The notes: generated by a model not told the origin, from the sequence alone. A DNA stretch of 19,626 nucleotides from Thiobacillus sp. (GCA_018780025.1 JADMKH010000007.1:1-19626); one strand, 5' to 3'. Counted from the first letter of the stretch, positions 6,771-15,209 are shown. Numbers and translations: made by a program.

Positions 6771-7184
6771 TTACTTGGCGACGGGCAGGTTGGCGCGTTC
6801 CCACGCGATGATGCCGCCGGCCTGATTGAACACGGTTTCGAATCCGGCTTTTTTCAGCATGCCGCAGGCGCGCGCCGAGCGCTGGCCGCTGCGGCAGGTG
6901 ACCAGGATCGGCTTGTTTTTATGTTTGTTGAGTTCCTGGATGCGGCTGCTGAGCTTGCCAAGGGGGATGTGCTTGGCTTTGGGGATGTGCCCGGCTGCGT
7001 ATTCCTTGTCTTCGCGTACGTCGAGAATCAGCGCGTCGTCGTTAAAGAGGCGGGTGGCTTTCAGGGTGTCGGCCTGTTCAATGCCTGACAACCTGCTACC
7101 GAGAAACGACCAGGCCAGCATGCCGCCCGAAACAACGGCGAGCGACACCAGCATCCAGTTGTCCTGCAGAAATTGTGTATCCAT
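6771..7184 (-). CDS. Membrane-anchored rhodanese-domain protein (YibN-like)
   Basis: Predicted sulfurtransferase of 137 aa. One N-terminal membrane helix (about 11-30) is followed by a single rhodanese domain (38-137) containing LILDVRE (52-58), the persulfide-forming loop CRSGQRS with catalytic C97, and the C-terminal GGIIAWE. The domain organisation and the neighbouring grxC match E. coli YibN. It starts 12 bases after the DUF2892 gene, with a GGGGAAA ribosome binding site. Rhodaneses move sulfane sulfur between donors such as glutathione persulfide and thiol acceptors; the substrate here is not evident. With DUF2892 it resembles a divided version of YgaP, which joins a rhodanese and this type of membrane domain in one protein. 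Confidence 0.88.
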   Translation of the reverse strand: MDTQFLQDNWMLVSLAVVSGGMLAWSFLGSRLSGIEQADTLKATRLFNDDALILDVREDKEYAAGHIPKAKHIPLGKLSSRIQELNKHKNKPILVTCRSGQRSARACGMLKKAGFETVFNQAGGIIAWERANLPVAK

Positions 7185-7196
7185 GTGGCTTTCCCC

Positions 7197-7415
7197 TTAC
7201 AGGCCGCAGCCCGATTTGACGCCGGCTTTTTTCAGCATGATGTCCAGCGGGCAGAAGCGGGTGAGGCCGGACTGGAACAGGTTAAAGCCGACAAAGGCGG
7301 TGAACCACATCCAGGAAATCTGAGTCATGTCGACGCTGCCGGAAAAGTGCGCCAGCGTGAGCGACAGCATGATAAAAAAACCAGCAATGATGCGGACAAA
7401 ACGTTCAACGGTCAT
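7197..7415 (-). CDS. Small DUF2892 (YgaP-like transmembrane domain) protein
   Basis: A 72-aa inner-membrane protein with two hydrophobic segments (about 7-23 and 33-50) and the C-terminal signature CPLDIMLKKAGVKSGCG, which I recognise as the DUF2892 or YgaP-like transmembrane family. C55 and C70 fall in this tail. The ATG overlaps the stop codon of the RND gene as ATGA, so translation is probably coupled. A much longer open frame continues upstream, but it is antisense-like low-complexity sequence within the RND gene. In YgaP this domain is fused to a rhodanese; here the rhodanese is the next gene. Confidence 0.82.
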   Translation of the reverse strand: MTVERFVRIIAGFFIMLSLTLAHFSGSVDMTQISWMWFTAFVGFNLFQSGLTRFCPLDIMLKKAGVKSGCGL

Positions 7416-10400
7416 GATGAGACTCCGGGTTGTTGAGAGGAAAAGTGTCGGTGATTGGCGGCGTAATACAGCACCGGGATGACCACCAGTGTCAGCAAGG
7501 TGGAGACGAAGATGCCGAAAATCAGGGACACGGCAAGGCCCGAGAAGATCGGGTCGTCGAGGATGAAGAAGGCGCCCATCATGGCGGCCGCGCCGGTCAG
7601 CACGATAGGCTTGGCACGGGTGGCGCCGGCCTGGATCACCGCTTCCTGGAAATCCATGCCATCGCGCACCTGCATGTTGATGAAGTCGACCAGCAGGATG
7701 GAATTGCGCACGATGATGCCGGCCAGCGCGATCATGCCGATCATCGAGGTGGCGGTGAACTGCACGCCGAGCAGCGCGTGGCCGGGCATCACGCCGATGA
7801 CGGTGAGCGGAATCGGCGCCATGATGATGAGCGGCGTGAGGTAGCTCTTGAACTGGGCGACCACCAGGATGTAGATCAGCATCAGGCCGACCGCGTAGGC
7901 GATGCCCATGTCGCGGAAGGTCTCGTAGGTCACCTGCCATTCGCCGTCCCATTTGAGCGCGAAGCCGCTATAGGGGTCGTCGGGCTGCTTGATGAAATAT
8001 TCCGCCAGCGTGCCGCCTTCCTTCAGCGCTTTGCCGTTGAGGTCGCCGCGCATTTCGAACAGGCCATATAGCGGCGAATCGAGCGCGCCGCCGGTGTCGC
8101 CGACGACGAACACCACCGGCAGCAAGTCCTTGTGATAGATGGTCTTTTCGCGCGTGCCGGGAAGGATCTCGACCAGTTCGGACAGCGGGACGAGGTGGCC
8201 GTCGTTGCCGCGCACGGTGAGCTTCAGCAGTTCGTCGAGGCTGCTCAGGCGTTCCGGCGGCAGGGTGATGCGCACCGGGACTTCGTATTTGGCGCCGCTG
8301 CCGTGGATCGGCGTGACGTTCTCGCCCGACAGCCCCATCTTCATCGCGGCGACGATATCTTTCTGCGCCACGCCCGCCATCGCGGCCTTGTTCTGCAGCA
8401 CGCGCAGCACGAAGCGCTGGGCGTCGTCCTCCACCGTGTCGTCGATGGCGACGATGCCTTCGGATTGCTCGAACACGCCGCGTACCTGCTTGGCAACGGC
8501 GATTTGCGCGTCGTAGTCGGGGCCGTAGATCTCGGCAACGATGGGCGACATCACCGGCGGGCCGGGCGGTACTTCGACGACTTTGACGTCGGCGCCATGT
8601 TTTTTTGCGATGGCTTCGACGGTCGGGCGGATGCCCTGTGCGATGGCGTGGCTTTTGCGGTCGCGCAGATGCTTGTCGACCAGGTTGACCTGCAGGTCGC
8701 CGATTTCGGGGCCGCTGCGCAAATAGTACTGGCGCACCAGTCCGTTGAAATTGATCGGCGCCGCGGTACCGGCATAGGCCTGGTAGTCGGTGACTTCCGG
8801 CAGCGCGGCGACCGCTGTCCCCATTTCAGCGAGCACCTGCGCGGTTTTCTCCAGCGGCGTGCCGACCGGCATGTCGACGATGATCTGGAATTCCGACTTG
8901 TTGTCGAACGGCAGCATTTTCAGGATGACCAGCTTGACGGCCGGCAACGCGACCGAGATCAGGATGGCCGCGCCGATGCCGAGCCAGAGCATGCGGCGTG
9001 CGCCCCGTCCGTCATTGCCGCGCAGGAATGGCGTGAGACGGGTGCGGAACAGCTTTGTCAGTCGGTTGTCGCCTGGATTCGATTCGTGTGCCGTCTGCTT
9101 GATTAACTTCAGGGCCATCCAGGGCGTGACGACGAAAGCAATCAACAGCGAGATCACCATGCCGATTGAGGCATTGATCGGAATCGGGCTCATGTAGGGC
9201 CCCATCAGGCCCGAAACAAAGGCCATCGGCAGCAGTGCAGCAATCACGGTCAGGGTAGCGAGGATGGTCGGGCCGCCGACTTCGTCGACCGCGCGCGGAA
9301 TGATCGCTTCGAGTCCGTCGTGGTCCAGTCCCATCCGGCGATGAATGTTTTCGACCACCACAATGGCATCGTCGACCAGGATGCCAATCGAGAAAATCAG
9401 CGCAAACAGCGACACCCGGTTGAGGGTGAAGCCCCACGCCCAGGAGGCAAACAGCGTGGCTGCCAGCGTCAGCAAAACAGCCGCGCCGACGATCAGCGCC
9501 TCACGTTTTCCAATCGCAAACAAAACCAGCAACACCACCGAGGCGGTGGCAAAAATCAGTTTTTGAATCAGTTTTTTGGCCTTGTCGTCGGCCGTGGCGC
9601 CATAGTTGCGGGTGACGCTGGCTTCGATTCCCTCGGGCAACACGCTGTTGTGCAGCGCCTTTACGCGCGCAATGACTTTTTCCGCCACTTCAACCGCGTT
9701 CTCGCCGGGCTTTTTGGAGATGGCGAGCGTCACGGCCGGGAAGGTCTGGCCGCTGTCTGCCGCCCGCGCGCCGCCCGCGCCGGGTCCGTGCCAGACGTAG
9801 CGTGCAGGCTGGTCCGGCCCGGCAACCACGCTGGCGACATCGTTCATGTAAACCGGACGTCCCTGCGCGACCCCGACAACCAGCTTCCTGACATCTTCTG
9901 CTCCGGTCAGGTAAGTGCCGGTCTGCACCAGGATTTCCTGGTTGTTCGACACCAGGGTGCCGGACGGCTGGGCGGCGTTGGACAGTTGCAGTGCATCGCG
10001 GATGTCTTTGGCCGCGACGTCGAAGGCTGCCATCCGGTCCGGATCCATCATCACCCGCACGGCACTGCCGGGGCCGCCCACGGTGGTTACTTCGCGGGTG
10101 CCGGGGATACGCTTCAGTTCGATTTCCGCCGCGTGTGCCGCCTGTTCCAGTTCATGCGCGCCGCGCGTGGCATCGCGGGTCCAGAGGGTGACGCTGACAA
10201 TGGGCACATCGTCGATGCCGAGCGGCTTGATGATCGGTTCACCGACGCCGAGTTCGGGCGATACCCAGTCGCGGTTGGCCTGGATCGTGTCGTACAGCCG
10301 CACCAGCGCCTGGGTGCGATCTTCCCCGACCCGGTATTGCACGGTCAGCACCGCCATGCCGGGTTTGGACACGGAATAAATGTGCTCGATGCCTGAAATC

Positions 10401-10627
10401 TGCGACAGCACCTGCTCGGCGGGCGTGGCGACCAGCGCTTCCACATCCTTCGCCGATGCGCCGGCAAAGGGGATGAACACGTTGGCCATGGTCACGTTGA
10501 TCTGCGGTTCTTCCTCGCGCGGTGTGACCAGGATGGCAAACAGACCCATCAAGGCCGCGATCAAGGCGATCAGGGGAGTGAGCTGGGAGGTGAGAAAGAA
10601 ACGGGCAATGCGGCCGGAGAGTCCCAT
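7412..10627 (-). CDS. RND-family efflux transporter permease (AcrB/HAE-like)
   Basis: A 1071-aa inner-membrane proton-driven pump subunit. It shows the standard RND plan: TM1 near residues 14-34, a large periplasmic domain, a TM2-TM6 bundle from about 355, a second periplasmic domain, and a C-terminal TM7-TM12 bundle. TM4 carries the proton-relay pair DD in FSIGILVDDAIVVVEN (419-420). The segment matching the AcrB TM10 lysine reads GIIVRNSILLVDF, with arginine in place of lysine, as in divergent subfamilies of COG0841. That makes the substrate hard to predict from AcrB; heavy-metal (CzcA) signatures are not apparent. It starts 12 bases after the membrane fusion gene and overlaps the DUF2892 gene by four bases. 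No outer-membrane TolC-like gene is in the window, so the channel must be encoded elsewhere. Confidence 0.92.
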   Translation of the reverse strand: MGLSGRIARFFLTSQLTPLIALIAALMGLFAILVTPREEEPQINVTMANVFIPFAGASAKDVEALVATPAEQVLSQISGIEHIYSVSKPGMAVLTVQYRVGEDRTQALVRLYDTIQANRDWVSPELGVGEPIIKPLGIDDVPIVSVTLWTRDATRGAHELEQAAHAAEIELKRIPGTREVTTVGGPGSAVRVMMDPDRMAAFDVAAKDIRDALQLSNAAQPSGTLVSNNQEILVQTGTYLTGAEDVRKLVVGVAQGRPVYMNDVASVVAGPDQPARYVWHGPGAGGARAADSGQTFPAVTLAISKKPGENAVEVAEKVIARVKALHNSVLPEGIEASVTRNYGATADDKAKKLIQKLIFATASVVLLVLFAIGKREALIVGAAVLLTLAATLFASWAWGFTLNRVSLFALIFSIGILVDDAIVVVENIHRRMGLDHDGLEAIIPRAVDEVGGPTILATLTVIAALLPMAFVSGLMGPYMSPIPINASIGMVISLLIAFVVTPWMALKLIKQTAHESNPGDNRLTKLFRTRLTPFLRGNDGRGARRMLWLGIGAAILISVALPAVKLVILKMLPFDNKSEFQIIVDMPVGTPLEKTAQVLAEMGTAVAALPEVTDYQAYAGTAAPINFNGLVRQYYLRSGPEIGDLQVNLVDKHLRDRKSHAIAQGIRPTVEAIAKKHGADVKVVEVPPGPPVMSPIVAEIYGPDYDAQIAVAKQVRGVFEQSEGIVAIDDTVEDDAQRFVLRVLQNKAAMAGVAQKDIVAAMKMGLSGENVTPIHGSGAKYEVPVRITLPPERLSSLDELLKLTVRGNDGHLVPLSELVEILPGTREKTIYHKDLLPVVFVVGDTGGALDSPLYGLFEMRGDLNGKALKEGGTLAEYFIKQPDDPYSGFALKWDGEWQVTYETFRDMGIAYAVGLMLIYILVVAQFKSYLTPLIIMAPIPLTVIGVMPGHALLGVQFTATSMIGMIALAGIIVRNSILLVDFINMQVRDGMDFQEAVIQAGATRAKPIVLTGAAAMMGAFFILDDPIFSGLAVSLIFGIFVSTLLTLVVIPVLYYAANHRHFSSQQPGVSS

Positions 10628-10639
10628 GTGGTTTTCCGC

Positions 10640-11680
10640 TTACTTGGCCGACTGGTTGGCGGTGCTTTTTGCGTAAATCCCTGCCTTGACGGGTTCGAGC
10701 GCAATGATGTCGCCTGCGTCGAGGCCGGCCAGCACTTCGACCTGCCCATGCGCATTGGCAACGCCGAGGCGGATTTGACGCAAGCTCACCTTGTCCGGGT
10801 TCACCACATAGACCGCGGTGACTTCGGCACGGCGCACCACTGCGCTGGCGGGAATCATGAGCTTGCGCGCGCTGCCTACAGAGAAGTGCGCGCGGGCGAA
10901 CATGCCGGGGATCACGCCTTCCAGATTGGTGGGCAGGTCGATGCGCACCTTGACCGAATGGGTGGCGGTATCGGCAGAAGGCAGGACGGTGATGCCTGTG
11001 GCGTCGATCCACTTGTTCAGCGATGGGATTTCGACCGCGACGCGCGGGGAAGCCTTCACCTCGGCCAGTTTGTACTGCGGAACATTGGCGATGACGCGCA
11101 TGTCCTTGGGATCAAATCCTGTCATCAACGGTTTGCCGGGCGAGACGGATTCCCCCATTTCGACGTGGCGTGTCGAGACAACGCCGGAGAACGGCGCGGT
11201 AATGACGGTATAGCCGCTGATCGCTGTCGATTGCCCGGCGCCGGCGCGTGCGGCGCGCGCACCGGCTTCGGCGGCGCGATATTCGGCGGTGGCGCGGTCG
11301 AGCGCGGCCTGACTGATGAATTTTTGCTGAAACAGCTGTTGCTGGCGTTCGTAATTGGCGCGGGCGTTGGCGAGTGTTGCGGCGGCTTGAGCCACCTGTG
11401 CCTGGCTACCGGCAACGGCGGACGAAAGCTCCTGCGCGGAGAGCCGAACAATGACCGTGCCGGCCTTGACGTAATCGCCGGCGTCAAAGTTGACTGCGGA
11501 GATGCGTCCCGACACCTGGGCAGAAACCGTTGACTGCTTGACGGCCTCAACGCTGGCTTCGGTAGAGTAACCGGTATCGGAGACCTGATATTTCACTGTC
11601 TCAACGGCAAATGGCAATGCTGCCCATGCGGTTGGGACGGCCAGCATCATGCAGGCGAACAATCGGGCAATATTCAGCAC
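10640..11680 (-). CDS. RND efflux periplasmic adaptor (membrane fusion protein)
   Basis: HlyD/AcrA-type adaptor linking the RND pump to an outer-membrane channel. After a signal peptide (MLNIARLFACMMLAVPTAWA) comes a first lipoyl half (VSAQVSGRISAVNFDAGDYV), an alanine-rich alpha-helical hairpin, the second lipoyl half (VITAPFSGVVSTRHVEMGE) and beta-barrel and membrane-proximal domains (PASAVVRRAEVTAVYVV). I take the GTG at 11680 as the start because GGAG lies eight bases before it. An in-frame GTG at 11686 would add two residues but sits only two bases from that GGAG. No convincing lipobox is seen. It is the first gene of the pump operon and has its own promoter and operator-like region. Confidence 0.85.
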   Translation of the reverse strand: MLNIARLFACMMLAVPTAWAALPFAVETVKYQVSDTGYSTEASVEAVKQSTVSAQVSGRISAVNFDAGDYVKAGTVIVRLSAQELSSAVAGSQAQVAQAAATLANARANYERQQQLFQQKFISQAALDRATAEYRAAEAGARAARAGAGQSTAISGYTVITAPFSGVVSTRHVEMGESVSPGKPLMTGFDPKDMRVIANVPQYKLAEVKASPRVAVEIPSLNKWIDATGITVLPSADTATHSVKVRIDLPTNLEGVIPGMFARAHFSVGSARKLMIPASAVVRRAEVTAVYVVNPDKVSLRQIRLGVANAHGQVEVLAGLDAGDIIALEPVKAGIYAKSTANQSAK

Positions 11681-11704
11681 GGGCACATCTCCGTAAAATT
11701 GTTC

Positions 11705-11736
11705 ATTAGAATAATCTAATTAACTATTTAATTCAA
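11705..11736 (-). promoter_or_regulatory. Candidate sigma-70 promoter overlapping two ArsR-type dyads
   Basis: On the minus strand TTGAAT (11731-11736) and TATTCT (11708-11713) are spaced 17 bases apart, each matching consensus at four of six positions, with a predicted start near 11701. Two overlapping 6-4-6 palindromes cover this promoter: ATTAGA-ATAA-TCTAAT (11705-11720) and AATTAA-CTAT-TTAATT (11718-11733). A dimeric repressor bound here would block the promoter of the efflux operon. The likely protein is the ArsR-family product of the neighbouring gene. Confidence 0.55.
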
Positions 11737-11847
11737 TTATTTGGCTTGTCTTTGTGGTGCGCAAGACGGATCAATGCGACGGGTCAGCATGCCTGAGTGG
11801 ATACTGGTTCGCCGTATTCTAGAGGCATAGTTGTTATCGCAACAGAT

Positions 11848-11886
11848 CAAAATAAAGGCCCGGCTCGCTTGCGCGCTGCCGGGCCT
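11848..11886 (-). terminator. Intrinsic terminator after the ArsR-family gene
   Basis: On the minus strand a perfect 9-bp stem, AGGCCCGGC (11878-11886) with GCCGGGCCT (11856-11864), is followed by TTATTTT. A smaller GCCTCG-A-CGAGGC hairpin lies between it and the stop codon. The regulator transcript should end here, so the efflux operon downstream needs the separate promoter noted at 11705-11736. The remaining bases between 11737 and 11847 show no gene. Confidence 0.8.
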
Positions 11887-11903
11887 GCCTCGTCGAGGCA
11901 ATT

Positions 11904-12227
11904 TTATTTGGTAAAGCCGCAGAATACGTCGCGCATCATGCTCAGCAATTTAAGCGTACGGGTGTCGCCCACGCGGTAGAAGACCCGGTTGGCATCCTTG
12001 CGGGTGCGCAGCACGCCCTTGTCGCGAAGGATGGCCAGATGCTGCGAGATATTGCTCTGCGAGGTGCCGACATGATCGACGATGTCCTGCACACTGACTT
12101 CCTTGTCGCCCAGCACGCAGAGAATTTTCAGGCGTAGCGGGTGTGACATGGCTTTCATCGCGCGCGAGGCCTGCTCGATGTGCTCGTCCTTGTCCATCAG
12201 GTCCACTTCGTCCCATTCAACTGCCAT
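11904..12227 (-). CDS. ArsR-family transcriptional regulator, SqrR/BigR/YgaV-like
   Basis: A 107-aa winged-helix repressor. I use the ATG at 12227 because GAGG lies eight bases before it; an ATG at 12233 and a longer frame from 12305 are less likely. The DNA-binding segment is VSVQDIVDHVGTSQSNISQHLAILRDKGV (about 45-73), followed by the wing RKDANRVFYRV. The metal-binding ELCVCDL motif of classic ArsR is absent. Instead C37 (in LKILCVLGD, helix 2) and C103 (in RDVFCGF, last helix) lie 66 residues apart, the spacing of C41/C107 in SqrR and C42/C108 in BigR, which sense persulfides by forming a tetrasulfide bridge. It lies upstream of a pump, DUF2892 and rhodanese operon, recalling the ygaVP pair of E. 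coli. The persulfide role is inference. Confidence 0.87.
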   Translation of the reverse strand: MAVEWDEVDLMDKDEHIEQASRAMKAMSHPLRLKILCVLGDKEVSVQDIVDHVGTSQSNISQHLAILRDKGVLRTRKDANRVFYRVGDTRTLKLLSMMRDVFCGFTK

Positions 12228-12401
12228 ATTCATTACCTCGTTCCTGTTGGTGGTGTACCCTGATGCGGCGCAAATTTTATGCATGGGTCCAGCGCGGCGC
12301 GGCATTCATTTCCGCAACATTTTGCGTTGCGTATAGATTAGCAATCACGCATATATTAAAATATTTCCATGCAAACGAGTCAGGTTAAATAAACTTTATT
12401 C
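12228..12401. promoter_or_regulatory. Divergent intergenic region between the ArsR gene and gpmI
   Basis: This 174-bp gap must hold promoters for both genes. The AT-rich part (about 12330-12395) includes TATATT and an ATATT-AA-AATAT dyad. TTGCGT about 19 bases before TATATT gives only a weak plus-strand promoter match. On the ArsR side only the GAGG ribosome binding site (12236-12239) is clear. I do not see a copy of the dyads found upstream of the efflux operon, so autoregulation of the ArsR gene is not supported by sequence. Confidence 0.4.
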
Positions 12402-13943
12402 ATGAAAACCTCGCCGGTTCTCCTCATTATCCTCGACGGCTTTGGCTGCCGCGCGGAGCGCAATGACAATGCAATTGCCCAGGCCAGCAAACCAAACTGG
12501 GATTGGTTGTGGCATCAAAATCCGCATACCCTCATCCATGCATCGGAGTCCGAAGTCGGGTTGCCCAAGGGGCAGATGGGGAATTCCGAGGTGGGCCACC
12601 TCAATATTGGCGCGGGTCGTGTGGTGTATCAGGAATTCACCCGCATCGACCACGCCATTGAGTCCGGCTATTTCTATACGAACCCCGCGTTGTTGAATGC
12701 AATGCATCTGGCACGCGACAACAATAAAACCCTGCATGTGCTGGGCTTGTTGTCAGATGGCGGCGTACACAGCCATGAGCTTCACTTTCATGCCCTGCTG
12801 GATATGGCTGTGCGCGAAGGATTAAGCCGGGTTTGCCTGCATGTTTTTCTGGATGGGCGTGATACGCCGCCGAAAAGTGCAGAAACCTATCTCCGTCGCC
12901 TGACCGATAAAATCGAACAGGCGGGGGTGGGGCATATTGCCTCGATGATCGGCCGCTACTATGCGATGGACCGCGACCGTCGCTGGCAGCGGGTTCAGTC
13001 TGCCTACGACCTGCTGACGCAGGGGCGGGCAGAGTATTCAGCTGAAACGCCGTTGGCCGGACTGGAAGCGGCGTACGCACGCGACGAGACCGATGAGTTT
13101 GTCAAAGCCACTGCGATTCTGCCGCCGGACGGCAAGCCGGTGAAAATGGAAGATGGCGATGCCGTCATTTTCCTCAACTTTCGCTCCGACCGTGCGCGTC
13201 AGTTGTCGCGCCCTTTCATCGAACCCGATTTCAGCGAATTCGAACGTGAGGTCACCCCCCGCCTGGCGACGTATTGCACGCTGACGGGTTATAGCGACGA
13301 TTTCGTGGTGTCGGTGGCGTTTCCGCCCGAGCGCATCAAGAATGGCCTGGGCGAATACGTGGCCAATCTCGGCCTGCGCCAGCTGCGCATCGCCGAAACC
13401 GAAAAATATCCGCATGTGACTTTTTTCTTCAACGGCGGCGAGGAAATTTCTTTTCCGGGTGAAGACCGTGTGCTGGTGCCCTCGCCCGATGTGGCCACCT
13501 ACGACCTCAAGCCCGAGATGAGCGCATTCGAGGTCACCGATAAACTGGTTGCGGCAATTGAGGGGCGGCAGTACGACCTCATTATCTGCAATTACGCGAA
13601 CCCGGATATGGTGGGCCATACCGGCGACCTGCAGGCGGCCATCAAGGCAATCGAAACCGTCGATACCTGCCTGGGACGGGTGGTTAAAGCGCAGCAGGCA
13701 CGTGGCGGCGAGGTGCTGGTAACCGCTGACCATGGCAACGCCGAGCTGATGCGCGATATCGAAACCGGGCAAGCGCATACCGCGCATACCCTGAATCTGG
13801 TGCCGCTGATCTATATCGGACGCCGCCATGCCACGCTGGCCGAAACCGGTGCGCTGGAAGATATCAGCCCCACGCTGCTAAAAATGATGGGTTTGCCGCA
13901 ACCGCCCGAAATGACGGGTGAAGCTTTGGTTGAGTTTGAGTAA
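12402..13943 (+). CDS. gpmI: 2,3-bisphosphoglycerate-independent phosphoglycerate mutase
   Basis: GpmI interconverts 3- and 2-phosphoglycerate in glycolysis and gluconeogenesis, using manganese and a phosphoserine intermediate. The 513-aa product is full length. It has the N-terminal metal aspartate in ILDGFG (D12), the nucleophile serine in MGNSEVGHLNIGAGR (S62), HVFLDGRDTPP (147-157), NYANPDMVGHTGD (D402 and H406 metal ligands) and TADHGNAE (D443 and H444). The ribosome binding site is weak. The gene leads a plus-strand row with envC and ctpA, as gpmI-envC does in E. coli. Confidence 0.96.
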   Translation: MKTSPVLLIILDGFGCRAERNDNAIAQASKPNWDWLWHQNPHTLIHASESEVGLPKGQMGNSEVGHLNIGAGRVVYQEFTRIDHAIESGYFYTNPALLNAMHLARDNNKTLHVLGLLSDGGVHSHELHFHALLDMAVREGLSRVCLHVFLDGRDTPPKSAETYLRRLTDKIEQAGVGHIASMIGRYYAMDRDRRWQRVQSAYDLLTQGRAEYSAETPLAGLEAAYARDETDEFVKATAILPPDGKPVKMEDGDAVIFLNFRSDRARQLSRPFIEPDFSEFEREVTPRLATYCTLTGYSDDFVVSVAFPPERIKNGLGEYVANLGLRQLRIAETEKYPHVTFFFNGGEEISFPGEDRVLVPSPDVATYDLKPEMSAFEVTDKLVAAIEGRQYDLIICNYANPDMVGHTGDLQAAIKAIETVDTCLGRVVKAQQARGGEVLVTADHGNAELMRDIETGQAHTAHTLNLVPLIYIGRRHATLAETGALEDISPTLLKMMGLPQPPEMTGEALVEFE

Positions 13944-13949
13944 GCCGTT

Positions 13950-15206
13950 TTGACCAAGCGTTATTGGGCCTGCGTCAAATTTCTTGTCCTGCTGACGTTA
14001 TGCTGGCCACTGGCTGTCGGCGCCAACCAGGTCGATCGCAAGAAAAGCGAACTCGACGCGCTCAAGCAGCGCCTGCAAACTCTGCAACGGGATTTCCAGA
14101 AAAATCAGGCCCAGCGCAAGGAAGCAGCGGATGGATTGCGTCAATCCGAGAGCGACATCAGCAATGGGATGCGGCAGTTGCGGCAACTGGATGATGCGCG
14201 TCAGCGTACGCAAAGCGATTTGCAAACCTTGTCACAGCAGGCGGAGACGACTGAAGCCCGGATCCGCCAGCAACAGGCGCATCTGGCTCAGGCCCTGAAG
14301 GGCGCTTATCAGCGTGGACAGGGTGATGCGCTCAAACTGATCCTGAATGGCGCAGACCCCAACCAGACTGCGCGCGACTTGCGCTATCTGGCGCATCTTT
14401 CCCGCGCGCAACATGCAATGATCGAAGCGCTGCGGGCGGAGCTGGCCAAACTGAGCGAACTGCAACAGGAGACCGCGCAAAAGACGAACGAGCTGACCCG
14501 GTTGCAGGCGGCGCGTGAGGCCGAGCAGCAGAAGTTGCTGGCGGACAAGCGCGAGCGCGAGCGGGTGATGAGCAAGCTGGCTGCGGAAATTCAGAAGCAG
14601 CGGCAGGAAATTTCCAGCCTGAAACGCGACGAACGCAGTTTGACGAACCTGGTGGAACGGTTGAACCGTGTGATGGCGCAACAGGCGGCACGCGCACGTG
14701 CCGCTGCACAGCAGGCACAGAAAAAACAGAAGGAAGATCAGCGTGAGGGCGGCACATCGCGCAAGGCCGTTGCCGTCAATACCGAAACGCCGGTTGCGTT
14801 TCGGTCCGATCGTCCCTTCTCCGGCCTGAAAGGTTTATTGCGATTGCCGGTGGCAGGGGAACTCATGAACCGCTTTGGGGCTCCGAGAGAGGGCGGCGGC
14901 CTGAGCTGGAAAGGCCTGTTTATCCGTTCGGCTCAAGGCACCGCAGTCAAGGCGATTGCAGCCGGACAGGTGGTGTTTTCAGATTGGCTGCGCGGGTTTG
15001 GAAACCTCGTAATTGTCGATCATGGTGAAGGGTATATGAGCCTATACAGTAATAATGAAAGTCTGTATAAGCAGGTGGGTGAACGGGTTCAGCCCGGCGA
15101 CGCCATTGCAACGGTCGGCAATAGCGGCGGTCAGCCCGATACAGGTTTGTACTTCGAAATGCGGCATCAAAGCCGTCCTGTTAATCCCCTTCTGTGGGTG
15201 AAGTGA
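13950..15206 (+). CDS. envC: Murein hydrolase activator EnvC (coiled coil plus degenerate LytM domain)
   Basis: EnvC is a periplasmic divisome-associated protein that activates amidases for septal peptidoglycan splitting. The 418-aa product has a signal peptide (about 1-25), long Q/R/E-rich coiled coils (about 27-120 and 140-250), a flexible basic linker, and a C-terminal LytM/M23 domain (about 300-418). The metal ligands of active M23 peptidases are missing: the HxGxD site reads SWKGLF and the HxH site reads LYFEMRH. It is therefore probably a non-enzymatic activator, as in E. coli EnvC. The start is a TTG at 13950, six bases after the gpmI stop; no in-frame ATG precedes the hydrophobic segment. 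It lies four bases from ctpA, so gpmI-envC-ctpA looks like one operon. Confidence 0.88.
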   Translation: MTKRYWACVKFLVLLTLCWPLAVGANQVDRKKSELDALKQRLQTLQRDFQKNQAQRKEAADGLRQSESDISNGMRQLRQLDDARQRTQSDLQTLSQQAETTEARIRQQQAHLAQALKGAYQRGQGDALKLILNGADPNQTARDLRYLAHLSRAQHAMIEALRAELAKLSELQQETAQKTNELTRLQAAREAEQQKLLADKRERERVMSKLAAEIQKQRQEISSLKRDERSLTNLVERLNRVMAQQAARARAAAQQAQKKQKEDQREGGTSRKAVAVNTETPVAFRSDRPFSGLKGLLRLPVAGELMNRFGAPREGGGLSWKGLFIRSAQGTAVKAIAAGQVVFSDWLRGFGNLVIVDHGEGYMSLYSNNESLYKQVGERVQPGDAIATVGNSGGQPDTGLYFEMRHQSRPVNPLLWVK

Positions 15207-15209
15207 GAG

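Noticed and set aside
7416..7952. Upstream continuation of the DUF2892 frame to about 251 residues
   Set aside because: It overlaps the RND C-terminus out of frame and is low-complexity; the ATG at 7415 with a 4-bp overlap is the natural start.
7430..10396. Several long plus-strand open frames opposite the RND pump (for example 8132-9106 and 9320-10396)
   Set aside because: Their histidine-, aspartate- and arginine-rich translations are typical antisense shadows of a GC-rich membrane-protein gene; the minus-strand frame is a clear RND transporter.
13038..13829. 263-residue minus-strand frame inside gpmI
   Set aside because: It is a shadow of a well-conserved gpmI with all catalytic motifs on the plus strand.
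14850..15206. EnvC C-terminus as an active M23 peptidase
   Set aside because: The zinc-binding histidines and aspartate of the M23 motifs are replaced (SWKGLF and LYFEMRH), so an activator role is more likely.
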